NCBI GenBank assembly: GCA_035570275.1
Contig: DATMNI010000394.1
Location: 1 to 60,195, forward strand
Source of the DNA: DATMNI01 sp035570275
Lineage (GTDB): Bacteria > Acidobacteriota > Terriglobia > Bryobacterales > Bryobacteraceae
Length of the DNA: 60,195 nt
Direction: 5' to 3'
Numbering within the stretch: the stretch's first letter is position 1; each line of letters starts with the position of its first letter. The position numbers were made by a program, and so were the translations under genes. This document shows, piece by piece, positions 25,232-41,932 of this stretch. A model generated the notes under the pieces. The model saw only the letters and a program-made list of their open reading frames with translations. It was not told the origin of the DNA and did not search any database.

Positions 25232-25756
25232 ATGAAAAAGAAGGAAGACAAAAAGAAAGATGTCGCTTCTCTGCGCCAGGATCTGGCGAATCTGAAGAAT
25301 CTGTTTGTCACCGGCTATGAAAAGCTGCGCGTCAGTCAGGATTTCGAACTGCGCAAAGTGGTTCGGGGGGCTGGCGCCAAGTACCGCGTAGTGAAGAACA
25401 ACGTGGCCGAAATCGCGGCCGAGGGAACGGCTGCCGCGCAGGTTCTGAAGGACCTGCGGGGCATGACCTCGGTTGCCTACACGTATAACGATCCGGTGGC
25501 GCTGGCCAAGGCGCTCACGGCGTACGCCAAGGTCAACCCGACCTTTACGTTTAAGGCAGGTTTGGTGGAAGGCCGCGCTATCGACGTCAAGTCGATCGTC
25601 GACCTGGCGTCCATGCCTTCCAAGGAAGTGATCTTTGCCAAGTTGCTGTATGTGATCAACGGTCCGGCAACTCAGCTTGTGACGGCCCTCAACGCCGTCG
25701 GCCGCAATCTGGCGGTAGTGATGGATCAGGGCGTAAAAGAGAACAAGTTCCAATAA
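25232..25756 (+). CDS. rplJ: 50S ribosomal protein L10
   Basis: A 174-residue protein. The N-terminal RNA-binding region (FVTGYEKLRVSQDFELRKVV and YRVVKNNVAEIA) and the C-terminal helix that anchors L7/L12 dimers (ATQLVTALNAVGRNLAVVMD) are in place. L10 holds the L7/L12 stalk that recruits translation factors. The ATG follows AAGGTGTTTCC with no strong Shine-Dalgarno site, which leaves room for autoregulation by the leader. Confidence 0.97.
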   Translation: MKKKEDKKKDVASLRQDLANLKNLFVTGYEKLRVSQDFELRKVVRGAGAKYRVVKNNVAEIAAEGTAAAQVLKDLRGMTSVAYTYNDPVALAKALTAYAKVNPTFTFKAGLVEGRAIDVKSIVDLASMPSKEVIFAKLLYVINGPATQLVTALNAVGRNLAVVMDQGVKENKFQ

Positions 25757-25853
25757 GCTTTAAGCGGTCAGCGATCGGCGGTCAGTTTAACCCAGCGCAA
25801 GCGCCGGGGTTCTGGTTTAGCTGAAAGCTGATGGCTGAAAGCTGATTGCTCAT
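25757..25853. repeat. Heptamer-built hairpin between rplJ and rplL
   Basis: Left arm units GCGGTCA, GCGATCG and GCGGTCA face right arm units AGCTGAA, AGCTGAT, GGCTGAA and AGCTGAT. The loop contains CAAGCGCCGGGGTTCT. The same unit set recurs at 31005-31098 and 58469-58594. Confidence 0.8.
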
Positions 25854-25871
25854 TTAACATAGGAGTTTGAA

Positions 25872-26249
25872 ATGGCGGACATTAGCGCAATTGCGGAATC
25901 GATTCAAGGCTTGACGCTGCTTGAAGCGTCTCAGCTAGTGAAGATGCTCGAAGAGAAGTTGGGCGTTTCGGCGGCGGCGGCGGCTCCGGCCGCGGCGGCT
26001 GGCGGCGCGGCGGCGGCAGCCCCGGTCGTGGAAGAGAAAACCGAATTCACCGTGGTCCTGACCGGCGCGGGCCCCAACAAGATCAACGTGATCAAGGCGG
26101 TTCGGGAAGTCACCAGCCTGGGCTTGAAGGAAGCCAAGGATTTGGTGGACGGCGCTCCCAAGGCCGTCAAAGAAGGCATCAGCAAGGACGAAGCCGCGAC
26201 CATCGCCAAGAAATTCACCGACGCGGGCGCGACCGTAGAAGTGAAATAA
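25872..26249 (+). CDS. rplL: 50S ribosomal protein L7/L12
   Basis: A 125-residue stalk protein with AGGAG before the ATG. The N-terminal dimerisation helices (LTLLEASQLVKMLEEKLGVS), an Ala/Pro-rich hinge and the factor-binding C-terminal domain (FTVVLTGAGPNKINVIKAVR and LGLKEAKDLVDGAPK) are all typical. It is followed by a long hairpin and a 450-base leader before rpoB. Confidence 0.98.
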   Translation: MADISAIAESIQGLTLLEASQLVKMLEEKLGVSAAAAAPAAAAGGAAAAAPVVEEKTEFTVVLTGAGPNKINVIKAVREVTSLGLKEAKDLVDGAPKAVKEGISKDEAATIAKKFTDAGATVEVK

Positions 26250-26256
26250 GCCAATC

Positions 26257-26335
26257 GGCTGTCAGCATTCGGCCGTCGGCATTCCCTGTCAGTCTGGCGC
26301 TGAGGGCCGACGGGTGAATGCTGATGGCTTTTTCC
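26257..26335 (+). terminator. Hairpin with T-run between rplL and rpoB (attenuator candidate)
   Basis: The left arm at 26257-26280 (GGCTGTCAGCATTC and GGCCGTCGGC) can pair with the right arm at 26303-26329 (GGGCCGACGGGTGAATGCTGATGGC written in two parts: GGGCCGACGG, GTGAATGCTGATGGC). TTTTT follows. Its place matches the rplL-rpoB attenuator of enteric bacteria, which lets stalk protein outnumber polymerase. Confidence 0.65.
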
Positions 26336-26703
26336 ATTTGACGTAGGGCGAAAGCCCTGATAGAGTGGGTAGTTGGGCCTCCGATTCAGCGGATTCGATC
26401 CCAATTGGTGACTGTTATTTCCGAATCCTGGAACTTCAATTGCAGTTTGGGTGTGACTGCGGAGAGGGTTTCTTTGCCTTTTCGCGCGCCCGAACACAGA
26501 GTAGGGGATTCGTGCGCCCGTACTTCCATTCGCCCCATCTTCATCGCGCACATACCAGTTCGTTTCCTGCCCAAGTATCATCTTTTAGCGTCCTTGGAGG
26601 CATTGCAGTCGTTTGATGCATTTTCTCCCGGGGCGCTTTTGGCTTTGTGCTGTTAAGCGCAGTTTTCTTGGCTTTGGCCGTTCGGCCGTCAGGAGTATAA
26701 GAA
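26336..26703 (+). promoter_or_regulatory. Leader region of rpoB
   Basis: No gene is visible. GGGCGAAAGCCC near 26346 and GGCCGTTCGGCC at 26676-26687 are small hairpins; the second lies four bases before the AGGAG ribosome site (26691-26695) and could hide it. An internal promoter is possible but I find no clear boxes. Confidence 0.45.
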
Positions 26704-31002
<4,299 letters not shown>

Positions 31003-31004
31003 GT

Positions 31005-31098
31005 AGCTATCAGCGGTCAGCTTTCAGCCAAAGCCGGGGTGAGTCGATCGCCCAGACCGGGGTTAGCTGATCGCTGAAAGCTGATAGCTGACAGCTTA
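31005..31098. repeat. Heptamer-built hairpin between rpoB and rpoC
   Basis: Left arm AGCTATCAGCGGTCAGC and CTTTCAGC pairs with right arm units AGCTGAT, CGCTGAA, AGCTGAT, AGCTGAC and AGCTTATT. The loop holds AAAGCCGGGGTGAG and ACCGGGGTT, like the rplJ-rplL copy. It fills nearly the whole gap between the two polymerase genes. Confidence 0.85.
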
Positions 31099-31117
31099 TT
31101 GGCAACTGGAGGCAATT

Positions 31118-35332
<4,215 letters not shown>

Positions 35333-35346
35333 CCCGAAGCAGTTCC

Positions 35347-35388
35347 AACCGCCGGTGGACCTTTCTGGTTCGCCGGCGGTTTCTATTT
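35347..35388 (+). terminator. Intrinsic terminator after rpoC
   Basis: AACCGCCGG at 35347-35355 pairs perfectly with CCGGCGGTT at 35373-35381, and TCTATTTT follows. It lies 15 bases after the rpoC stop and ends the rplA-rpoC operon. Confidence 0.75.
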
Positions 35389-35401
35389 TGAGAGGTCGAA
35401 C

Positions 35402-35608
35402 GTGAACGAAATCATCTTCATCGTGAGCGAGCCGCCCGAGGGGGGCTTCGCTGCGGAGGCGCTCGGCCAGGCGGTCTTCACCGTTGCGGATAGTCTGGAA
35501 GAACTAAATGAAATGGTTCGCGATGCCGTGATCTGCCACTTCGAAGAGGAGTCCCGTCCCAAGATCATTCGCCTCCACTTTGTTCGTGAAGAAGTTATTG
35601 CCGTATGA
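35402..35608 (+). CDS. HicB-like small protein
   Basis: A 68-residue protein (MNEIIFIVSEPPEGGFAAEA and a long helix SLEELNEMVRDAVICHFEEE). It matches the partial ribonuclease-H-like fold of HicB-family antitoxins, which often occur as short forms of this length. The TGA stop overlaps the ATG of a HicA-like gene remnant (ATGA at 35605-35608), which supports the assignment. The GTG at 35402-35404 region is preceded by GAGAGGTCGAAC. Confidence 0.7.
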   Translation: MNEIIFIVSEPPEGGFAAEALGQAVFTVADSLEELNEMVRDAVICHFEEESRPKIIRLHFVREEVIAV

Positions 35609-35810
35609 AGCTGCCGCGTGACCTGTCGGGTTGCGGACCTGGCCAAAGCCCTGGCCGGGTTGGGATACGCAGTCACACGCCAAACGGGGAGTCATCTGCG
35701 ACCGACCACGTTGACAACGTCTGACAACCGGGGAGCACGGAGAACACCACGTCAGCGTCCCCGCGCATAGCGCCTTTCCGCTCAGAGCGCTCCGTTCAGT
35801 CTTAAGATAA
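35605..35810 (+). pseudogene. Decayed HicA-type toxin gene (two frameshifts)
   Basis: The frame starts MKLPRDLSG, the usual HicA opening. One base too many near 35633 moves the family text to the next frame: DLAKALAGLGYAVTRQTGSH followed by LRPTT, with the catalytic histidine in GSHLR. A second shift near 35735 moves it again to GEHHVSVPAHS and PLRALRSVLR, ending with TAA at 35808-35810. All parts of a HicA mRNA-interferase are recognisable but no frame encodes it whole. The antitoxin is intact. Confidence 0.75.
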
Positions 35811-35967
35811 GTCGGAAAGCACTGCGGATTGAGCCTGGAGGCAGTTGCCACGCCTGTTCGGTTGATTTCGGCGGCGGTTTGCTTGGCGGCGGTTCGAAAG
35901 GACCAGATGAGAGCGCAGTAGACTATTGGTGAGGAGATGGCGTCTGCTCACGCGGACGGTTGGCTTT

Positions 35968-36483
35968 ATGGCGACTGGATCACTTGTCAGCATTCAGGAA
36001 TACCTTTCGACCACCTACCGGCCGGACTGCGACTACGTGGACGGCGTGGTATTGGAACGCAACTTGGGAGAATACGATCATTCCAGGCTTCAATCGGAAG
36101 TCTTGTTTTATTTCCTCGTTCGCCGCAAACAGTGGGGTCTTCGCGCGGTCGTCGAACAGCGCGTGCAAGTTTCGCCCAGCCGGTTCCGCGTCCCCGACGT
36201 GTGCGTCGTGGTAGGTGAGCCTTCCGGGCAGATTTTCCGAACCCCGCCGTTCGTCTGTATCGAGATCCTTTCTAAAGACGACCGCCTTTCCGAAATGCGC
36301 GAGCGGGTGGACGACTACCTCAAGTTCGGCGTCCCCTACGTCTGGATCATGGACCCCACGCGCCGGAAGGCCTGGCGCTGCACACTCCAAGGGATGAACG
36401 AAGTCTCCGAACTCCGCACCGAACAGCCCGAGACCATCGTACCGCTGGGTGAGCTTTTCGAAGCTGGTGAGCTCGTTGAATAG
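35968..36483 (+). CDS. Uma2 family endonuclease (DUF820)
   Basis: A 171-residue protein from the ATG at 35968; an upstream ATG-like start would add 14 residues. The Uma2/DUF820 pattern is clear: SIQEYLSTTYRPDCDYVDGV, then the PD...ExxxK-like core RVPDVCVVVG and FVCIEILSKDDR, and the end FGVPYVWIMDPTRRKAWR. These proteins have a restriction-endonuclease-like fold, occur in many copies in Cyanobacteria and Acidobacteria, and have no settled role. Confidence 0.88.
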   Translation: MATGSLVSIQEYLSTTYRPDCDYVDGVVLERNLGEYDHSRLQSEVLFYFLVRRKQWGLRAVVEQRVQVSPSRFRVPDVCVVVGEPSGQIFRTPPFVCIEILSKDDRLSEMRERVDDYLKFGVPYVWIMDPTRRKAWRCTLQGMNEVSELRTEQPETIVPLGELFEAGELVE

Positions 36484-36881
36484 GCGATGCCGTCTGATTG
36501 CCGGCGTGCACTTCCACATCCAACGCCGCTGCAGACACACTCCGCCGCGGTGATGCGGCTCGGCGGTGGCGCCCGGAATCGGCGCGACACTCCGCCAACT
36601 CGGATACGCTGTGGCACTCACCCCTATCCCATTCCGGACCCGAGGAGGCGTGCCTAGCGTGATTTTCAGTGAGCCGTCGTCGTGACCGGACTTCCCCGAA
36701 AATGCTTGAGCCCTCCTCAACCTCCTCAACTCCGCCGATAACGGCACCGGCGTGAATCTCTGCTAGAATTCATGAATCCGATGGAAAGGTTTCCATCTTA
36801 CCTGACAACCCAGGGGATCCCCGTCTGCTCATTGGGTACACAACCGTCGCTGTCCCGCGATGTCGAGGACAAGGAGCATGT
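36484..36881. other. About 400 bases upstream of the TonB receptor
   Basis: No gene is seen. A CTCCTCAACCTCCTCAACT duplication lies at 36713-36731. TGCTAGAAT at 36761-36769 is a good extended -10 box, with no matching -35. The receptor gene has AAGGAG nine bases before its ATG. Confidence 0.45.
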
Positions 36882-39800
36882 ATGCACAAGACGAGCGCTT
36901 TCCTGCTGCTGCTAAGCATTACCGCGGCAATTGCCCAAGTCAACACCAGTACCATGGATGGCCTGGTAACCGACCCCCAAGGCGCACTTATTGGCCAGGC
37001 TGAGGTTGCCGTTACCAATACCCTCACCGGCCAGGTCTTCCGCGCGGTTACCGACGATAAGGGACACTGGGCGGTGCCGGCCCTGCCCACCGCCACTTAC
37101 CGCGTGACCGCCGGCGCGCCCGGATTCAAGAAATCCACCAAAGAGGAAGTCAAAATGGACGCCGGCATTCCGGCCACCGTCAACCTGGGTCTCGAGGTGG
37201 GCGCGGTCTCGGAAACCGTCGAGGTGATGGGCAGCGCGGAAATCGTGATCAGCGCCACCGCCACAGTCTCCTCCGATCTCACCGGACGCCAGGTGAGCGA
37301 TCTGCCGATTCCGAGCCGCAATGCGACCGATCTGATCGTCACCCTGCCCGGAACGCAGACGCCGGCGGGGCCACGCAACACCACCTTCGATGGCCTTCCC
37401 CAAGCCACCGTGAACATGACGCTGGATGGCGTCAATATTCAGGACAACCTGCTCAAGAATGGCTCGGGCGGCGCGTTCTACCCGGTGGTTTATCCCAGAA
37501 CCGACGCTGTCGAAGAAGTATCGGTCACCACCGCCGCATCGGGCGCTGAAAGCTTGGGCGAAGGCGCCATCCAGGTCAAATTCGTCACCAAGTCCGGCAC
37601 CAACCAATGGCGCGGGGGCGCTTTCCTCCAGGAGCGCAACACGTACTTCGATGCCAACACTTACTTCAACAATATCGACGGCCTGCCGCGCGACCGCATC
37701 ATCCTCCACCAGATGGGAGCGCACATCGGCGGTCCAATCCTGAAGAACAAGCTGTTCATCTTCTTTAACTATGAGATTTTCCGCTTTCCGCAGTCGTGGA
37801 ACGAGGCGCAGGATAAAGGTGCGCAACTCACCGTGCTGACGGACAGCGCGCGCAACGGAGTCTTCACCTACAACTCCGGCGGGCAACTCCGCACGGTCAA
37901 TCTGTACACTCTGGCGGCCCAATCCGGCTTCCCTTCCACGCCCGACCCGATCATCGCCAACACGCTATCGCAGATCAGTCAGTCCCTCCCCGGTGGGACT
38001 CAAACCTCGCGGGCGACGGCCAATGACTACAACCGGAACAACTTCAATTTCCTGACGCCGGGCGAGCACAAAATCGATTTCCCGACGGGGAAACTGGATT
38101 GGGTGATTAACTCCAAGCACCACTGGGAAGCCACCGGGGGAGTCAATCCCTACCGTCTCTTCCCGGATGGAATCAACGCCGTGATCCCCGTCTTCCCGGG
38201 CAGCGGCACGGTGCTCGGGTCGAAGGTGAACGCCGGACAGCGCGAAGCCTTCTGGACCGGGTCGACGGCTTTGCGGTCCGCATGGTCTTCGCATTGGACC
38301 AGCGAACTTCGCTTCGGCATGTCAAGTGGCAACGTCCTGTTCTTCAACGACGTCACGCCCGACCTTTTCTCGCCGTGGAGAGGCTACGCGCCCAATATGG
38401 CGGGCTACGTCACGGTTCCCTACAATGCCAACAGCTTTTCACGGCGCAACAACCCGGTCAAGCAGTTAACCGGGGGCGCCATCTGGTCGCACGGAAGCCA
38501 CCTGGTGAATTTGGGGGGAAGCTTCTCCCAAATCAACGAATGGACGGCGAGTTGGAGCACGCAAGTGATCCCCCGCGTCTCTTTCGGCATCCAGAGCACG
38601 GATCCGGCGCTGGCAATGTTCAGCGCCGCCAATTTTCCCGGCAGCTCGTCGTCCGATCAGGCCAATGCGCAGAACCTTTATGCGCTGCTGACGGGCCGCG
38701 TGTCTTCCATCACGCGTTCGGTGGTGTTGGGCGAGCAGAGTAAGACGTACGGCCCGAACCCCATCGTCGGCCGGCTCCGCGAGCGCGAGTTCGGCATGTA
38801 TGTGCAAGACACCTGGAAGGTGCGTCCAGGGCTGACCCTGAGCTATGGATTCCGCTTGGAGAACCAGTATCCGTTCCACTTCTTTAACAACACGTACACC
38901 CGTCCCGGCTTCGCTGGTCTGTATGGGATCTCGGGGCCGAACGGCTTGTTCCAGCCGGGTGCATCGGGCGGATCGGTACCGTCGCTCACGCTAGCCACCG
39001 GCGACACCACGGGCTATTCGCCAACGCATTTCCCATCGCCCACCGCCGGTGTCGCGTGGCAGTTGCCGAGAACGTCCGGGCCGCTGAGCTGGCTGTTGGG
39101 CGGGGATGGGCATTCGGTGTTGCGCGGCGGCTTCGCGATCGCCTCGGTCCGCGAGCAATTCAACACCATTTGGAGCGGCAATCAGGGGGTCAGTATCAAC
39201 ACCAGCGTCGACCCGATCTCCCAGAACACGGCTGCCTTCGGCCCGGCGGGCAGCGTGCTCTTCAGTAACCCCACACTGCCGGTCGCCAGCGTGGCATCCA
39301 CGCCCAGCTATCCACTGCCGCTGACGCCCGGAAACTCGATCAGCGACTACGATCCCAATCTGAAGAGCCGCTATGTGGAGTCCTGGCAGGTCGGCCTGCA
39401 GCGCCCCCTCAGGGAGGACACCGTGCTGGAAGTTCGCTACGTGGGCAACCGTTCCGCGCGCACCTGGACCGCCCTCAATTTGAACGAGATCAACCCGCTG
39501 GGTGGAGGTTTCCTCGACCAGTTCGTGGCTGCGCAAAACAATCTGGCCATCGCCAACGGCGTGCCGGTCGCGCAGCTCACATCGATCAATTTGAAGAGCA
39601 CCAACTTCTTCAACACAGGTCTTGCTGGACAAGCCAACATTCCGCTGATCACCACCGCGCTGGCGGGCGCCGCCAATTCCACGCTCGCCAATTACCTGGC
39701 ACAGGGGCAGGCAGGGGCCTTCGCCAACAGCATCGCCGGCAACGTGAGCCAGATGGCACGGCTGACCGCCGGCGGATACCCAGCCAACCTCTTCCAAGTA

Positions 39801-40664
39801 AACCCCGCTACCGGCGGCTCGAATGCGAATCTCACCACGAATCAGGGGGGCACCACCTACAACTCGCTGCAGACCGAAGTGAGGCGCAGGTTCTCCAAGG
39901 GCCTCCTGGTGGGCGCGAGCTACACCTGGTCGCACTCGCTGACCACCGGGCAGGTGCTCACTCTGCGTAATCTGGAGGGCATCACCGTCCCTTCGGCCTT
40001 CGATCAGCGCCACGGCGTCAAGCTGAACTGGGTCTACGAACTGCCATGGGGACCGGGTCACCAGTTCCTCGCCTCGGTGGGCAACCCCATTCTGCGAAAG
40101 GCAGTGGAAGGCTGGCAGATCTCCGGCATTGGGCGTCTCCAGTCGGGCACGCCTTCCCAACTGAATAGCGGCCGTGCAACCTACAACGGCAGCGACAGCG
40201 GCGTGGTGTTGCACAATCTCACCACCAGCCAACTGCAGGGCATGATGAGCATTCAGAAGCAGGGCAACGGCATCGTCCTGGACTTGCCGCAGTCGCTCAT
40301 CAACAACACACTGGCCGCGTTCCAACTGATTCCGCAGGCGGTGGATTCAAACGCGCCCTATATAGGGCCGGCGCTTACGCCAGGACAGTTCGGCAATCAA
40401 GTGTTCCTTTACGGCCCATGGCTGCAAAAGTGGGACATCAGTCTGGCCAAGCGCACCCGGATCACTGAGCGGCAGTCGATCGAGTTTCGCGCCCAGGCGC
40501 TGAACGTCTTCAACCACGCGAACTTCTTCCTGGTGCCGAACAGCTCCGGCAACATCACCATCAATAGCCTCTTCGGCCAGACCCGGAACGCGTACAACGA
40601 CATCAACTCGACCAACGACCCCGGCTCGCGTCTGTTGGAGTTCCAGTTGCGCTATTCATTCTAA
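36882..40664 (+). CDS. TonB-dependent receptor, Oar-like, with carboxypeptidase-regulatory domain
   Basis: A 1260-residue outer-membrane protein. Signal peptide MHKTSAFLLLLSITAAIAQ is followed by a carboxypeptidase-regulatory-like beta domain (GLVTDPQGALIGQAEVAVTN to about residue 105). The plug domain starts near 130 (VSDLPIPSRNATDLIVTLPG) with NMTLDGVNIQDNLL. A long beta barrel follows, ending with aromatic phenylalanine in LLEFQLRYSF, the sorting signal for outer-membrane insertion. Such receptors are abundant in Solibacter and are thought to import oligomers, but the ligand is unknown. It is monocistronic here. Confidence 0.93.
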   Translation: MHKTSAFLLLLSITAAIAQVNTSTMDGLVTDPQGALIGQAEVAVTNTLTGQVFRAVTDDKGHWAVPALPTATYRVTAGAPGFKKSTKEEVKMDAGIPATVNLGLEVGAVSETVEVMGSAEIVISATATVSSDLTGRQVSDLPIPSRNATDLIVTLPGTQTPAGPRNTTFDGLPQATVNMTLDGVNIQDNLLKNGSGGAFYPVVYPRTDAVEEVSVTTAASGAESLGEGAIQVKFVTKSGTNQWRGGAFLQERNTYFDANTYFNNIDGLPRDRIILHQMGAHIGGPILKNKLFIFFNYEIFRFPQSWNEAQDKGAQLTVLTDSARNGVFTYNSGGQLRTVNLYTLAAQSGFPSTPDPIIANTLSQISQSLPGGTQTSRATANDYNRNNFNFLTPGEHKIDFPTGKLDWVINSKHHWEATGGVNPYRLFPDGINAVIPVFPGSGTVLGSKVNAGQREAFWTGSTALRSAWSSHWTSELRFGMSSGNVLFFNDVTPDLFSPWRGYAPNMAGYVTVPYNANSFSRRNNPVKQLTGGAIWSHGSHLVNLGGSFSQINEWTASWSTQVIPRVSFGIQSTDPALAMFSAANFPGSSSSDQANAQNLYALLTGRVSSITRSVVLGEQSKTYGPNPIVGRLREREFGMYVQDTWKVRPGLTLSYGFRLENQYPFHFFNNTYTRPGFAGLYGISGPNGLFQPGASGGSVPSLTLATGDTTGYSPTHFPSPTAGVAWQLPRTSGPLSWLLGGDGHSVLRGGFAIASVREQFNTIWSGNQGVSINTSVDPISQNTAAFGPAGSVLFSNPTLPVASVASTPSYPLPLTPGNSISDYDPNLKSRYVESWQVGLQRPLREDTVLEVRYVGNRSARTWTALNLNEINPLGGGFLDQFVAAQNNLAIANGVPVAQLTSINLKSTNFFNTGLAGQANIPLITTALAGAANSTLANYLAQGQAGAFANSIAGNVSQMARLTAGGYPANLFQVNPATGGSNANLTTNQGGTTYNSLQTEVRRRFSKGLLVGASYTWSHSLTTGQVLTLRNLEGITVPSAFDQRHGVKLNWVYELPWGPGHQFLASVGNPILRKAVEGWQISGIGRLQSGTPSQLNSGRATYNGSDSGVVLHNLTTSQLQGMMSIQKQGNGIVLDLPQSLINNTLAAFQLIPQAVDSNAPYIGPALTPGQFGNQVFLYGPWLQKWDISLAKRTRITERQSIEFRAQALNVFNHANFFLVPNSSGNITINSLFGQTRNAYNDINSTNDPGSRLLEFQLRYSF

Positions 40665-41032
40665 GCGACAGCGGAATGGCGGGGAGTCGCCAGCCTCACC
40701 CGTCGGGAATCTGGCGGCAGAGCTTGTCGCCATGAGACCGACCGTGGTTGGCGGTTCTGGTTCATCGTCACTGGTCCGCGAAGGGCGCCAGGTTATCAAC
40801 CAATCTGCTCGGCAACGCGCTCAAGTCACCGCCAACGGCGAAATCGAAATGCGGGCCGACATGGCTCACCTCAACCCTACGGGCCGTTAGCGTCAAGACA
40901 GTTTGTTGACGGTCATTTTCGGTCAGTACTACACAGTTCAGTACTACATATTTTACTCGCAGCTCGAAAGGGATTGGATTTCGATGAGTTACTATGAGTG
41001 GTCGTTCCGCGCGGGGCCCCTTCCACATCGTA
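40665..41032. other. Gap before the CPBP protease, with 15-base tandem repeat
   Basis: No gene is visible. TCAGTACTACACAGT and TCAGTACTACATATT lie head to tail at 40923-40937 and 40938-40952, close behind a TTGACG box at 40906-40911. This AT-rich patch probably holds the promoter of the next gene. Confidence 0.45.
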
Positions 41033-41713
41033 ATGCTGAAGAACCTGGACTCAGCCCAAAGGGCAACCCTTGGGTACATTGCGCCGTTTATTGCCTTCGT
41101 CGGCATTCTGGCGGTAGAGCGCGTGATCCCGCTTCCGCCGCAATGGTTGTATGGCGTCCGATTCTTCGTGGTCCTCGCCCTGATCGTGAGCTTTTCTCGG
41201 CCCTATCTGTCGTTCCGCCCCAGTTACCCTTGGGCCAGCCTGGCCATCGGCGTGGCTGTATTCTGCATTTGGGTCGCGCCCGACCTGTTCTTCGGCTATC
41301 GCCATCACTGGTTGTTCGAAAACCCGATTACGGGGGCGGCCGTCAGCACCCTTCCGCCGTGGCTCAAAGGGAACGTCAGCTTCATCGTGTTGCGTACGGT
41401 TTCATCCACTCTCCTGGTGCCCGTGCTCGAAGAGCTGTTTTGGCGCGGATGGATGATGCGGTGGCTGATTGATACACACTTCCTGCGGGTGCCCCTGGGC
41501 AAGTACGCGCCCCGGGCGTTCTGGATAGCCGCGGCGCTATTCGCTTCCGAACACGGCCCTTATTGGGAGGTGGGCCTCGCGGCCGGCATCATTTACAACT
41601 GGTGGATCGTCCGCACCAGGAACCTTGCTGATTGTATTCTGGCTCACGCCGTCACTAACGGGGTCCTTTCAGTTTACGTTTTGCTGACCGGCCAATGGCA
41701 ATACTGGCTATAA
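41033..41713 (+). CDS. CPBP/CAAX-type intramembrane protease (PEP-CTERM-associated type)
   Basis: A 226-residue multi-pass protein from the ATG at 41033; a start at 40994 would add 13 residues. It has about seven hydrophobic segments. The Abi/CPBP catalytic motifs are present: EELFWRGWMMR (EExxxR), then an F-x-x-x-H-like ASEHGPYWE and the last HAVTN. The order and length resemble TIGR03008, a CAAX-protease relative linked to exosortase systems. No exosortase or PEP-CTERM protein is seen in this window, so the link is open. Confidence 0.85.
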   Translation: MLKNLDSAQRATLGYIAPFIAFVGILAVERVIPLPPQWLYGVRFFVVLALIVSFSRPYLSFRPSYPWASLAIGVAVFCIWVAPDLFFGYRHHWLFENPITGAAVSTLPPWLKGNVSFIVLRTVSSTLLVPVLEELFWRGWMMRWLIDTHFLRVPLGKYAPRAFWIAAALFASEHGPYWEVGLAAGIIYNWWIVRTRNLADCILAHAVTNGVLSVYVLLTGQWQYWL

Positions 41714-41858
41714 CCGGATTTGGGCAGCGCACGTCTCACTCAATGACAGGTCTTGCAGAAGCTTTCCTTCTCCCTGTCTCCGGCTCCGGACAGCGGTTCG
41801 TCGGGCCCCGCGGTCCGGAGCCTCATCCCTTACCCCCTCGCGTTAGAATGAACTTTCG

Positions 41859-41932
41859 ACGATCCAACTGACCTTTCGCTGATTCAACTGACCTTTCCAT
41901 GATTCAACTGGCCTTTCCATGATTCAACTGAC
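41859..41932 (+). repeat. 20-base tandem repeat covering the ABC-F start codon
   Basis: GATTCAACTGACCTTTCCAT and close variants are repeated about 3.6 times, with units ending before the true coding sequence at 41919. The repeat duplicates the start codon, giving ATG at both 41899 and 41919. Confidence 0.9.
41899..41922 (+). CDS. Seven-codon leader frame overlapping the ABC-F start
   Basis: ATG at 41899 reads MIQLAFP and stops with TGA at 41920-41922, overlapping the ATG of the ABC-F gene (ATGA). It arose from the 20-base tandem repeat. Leader peptides control several ABC-F resistance genes, so it may set expression of the next gene. Translation is not shown. Confidence 0.4.
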   Translation: MIQLAFP

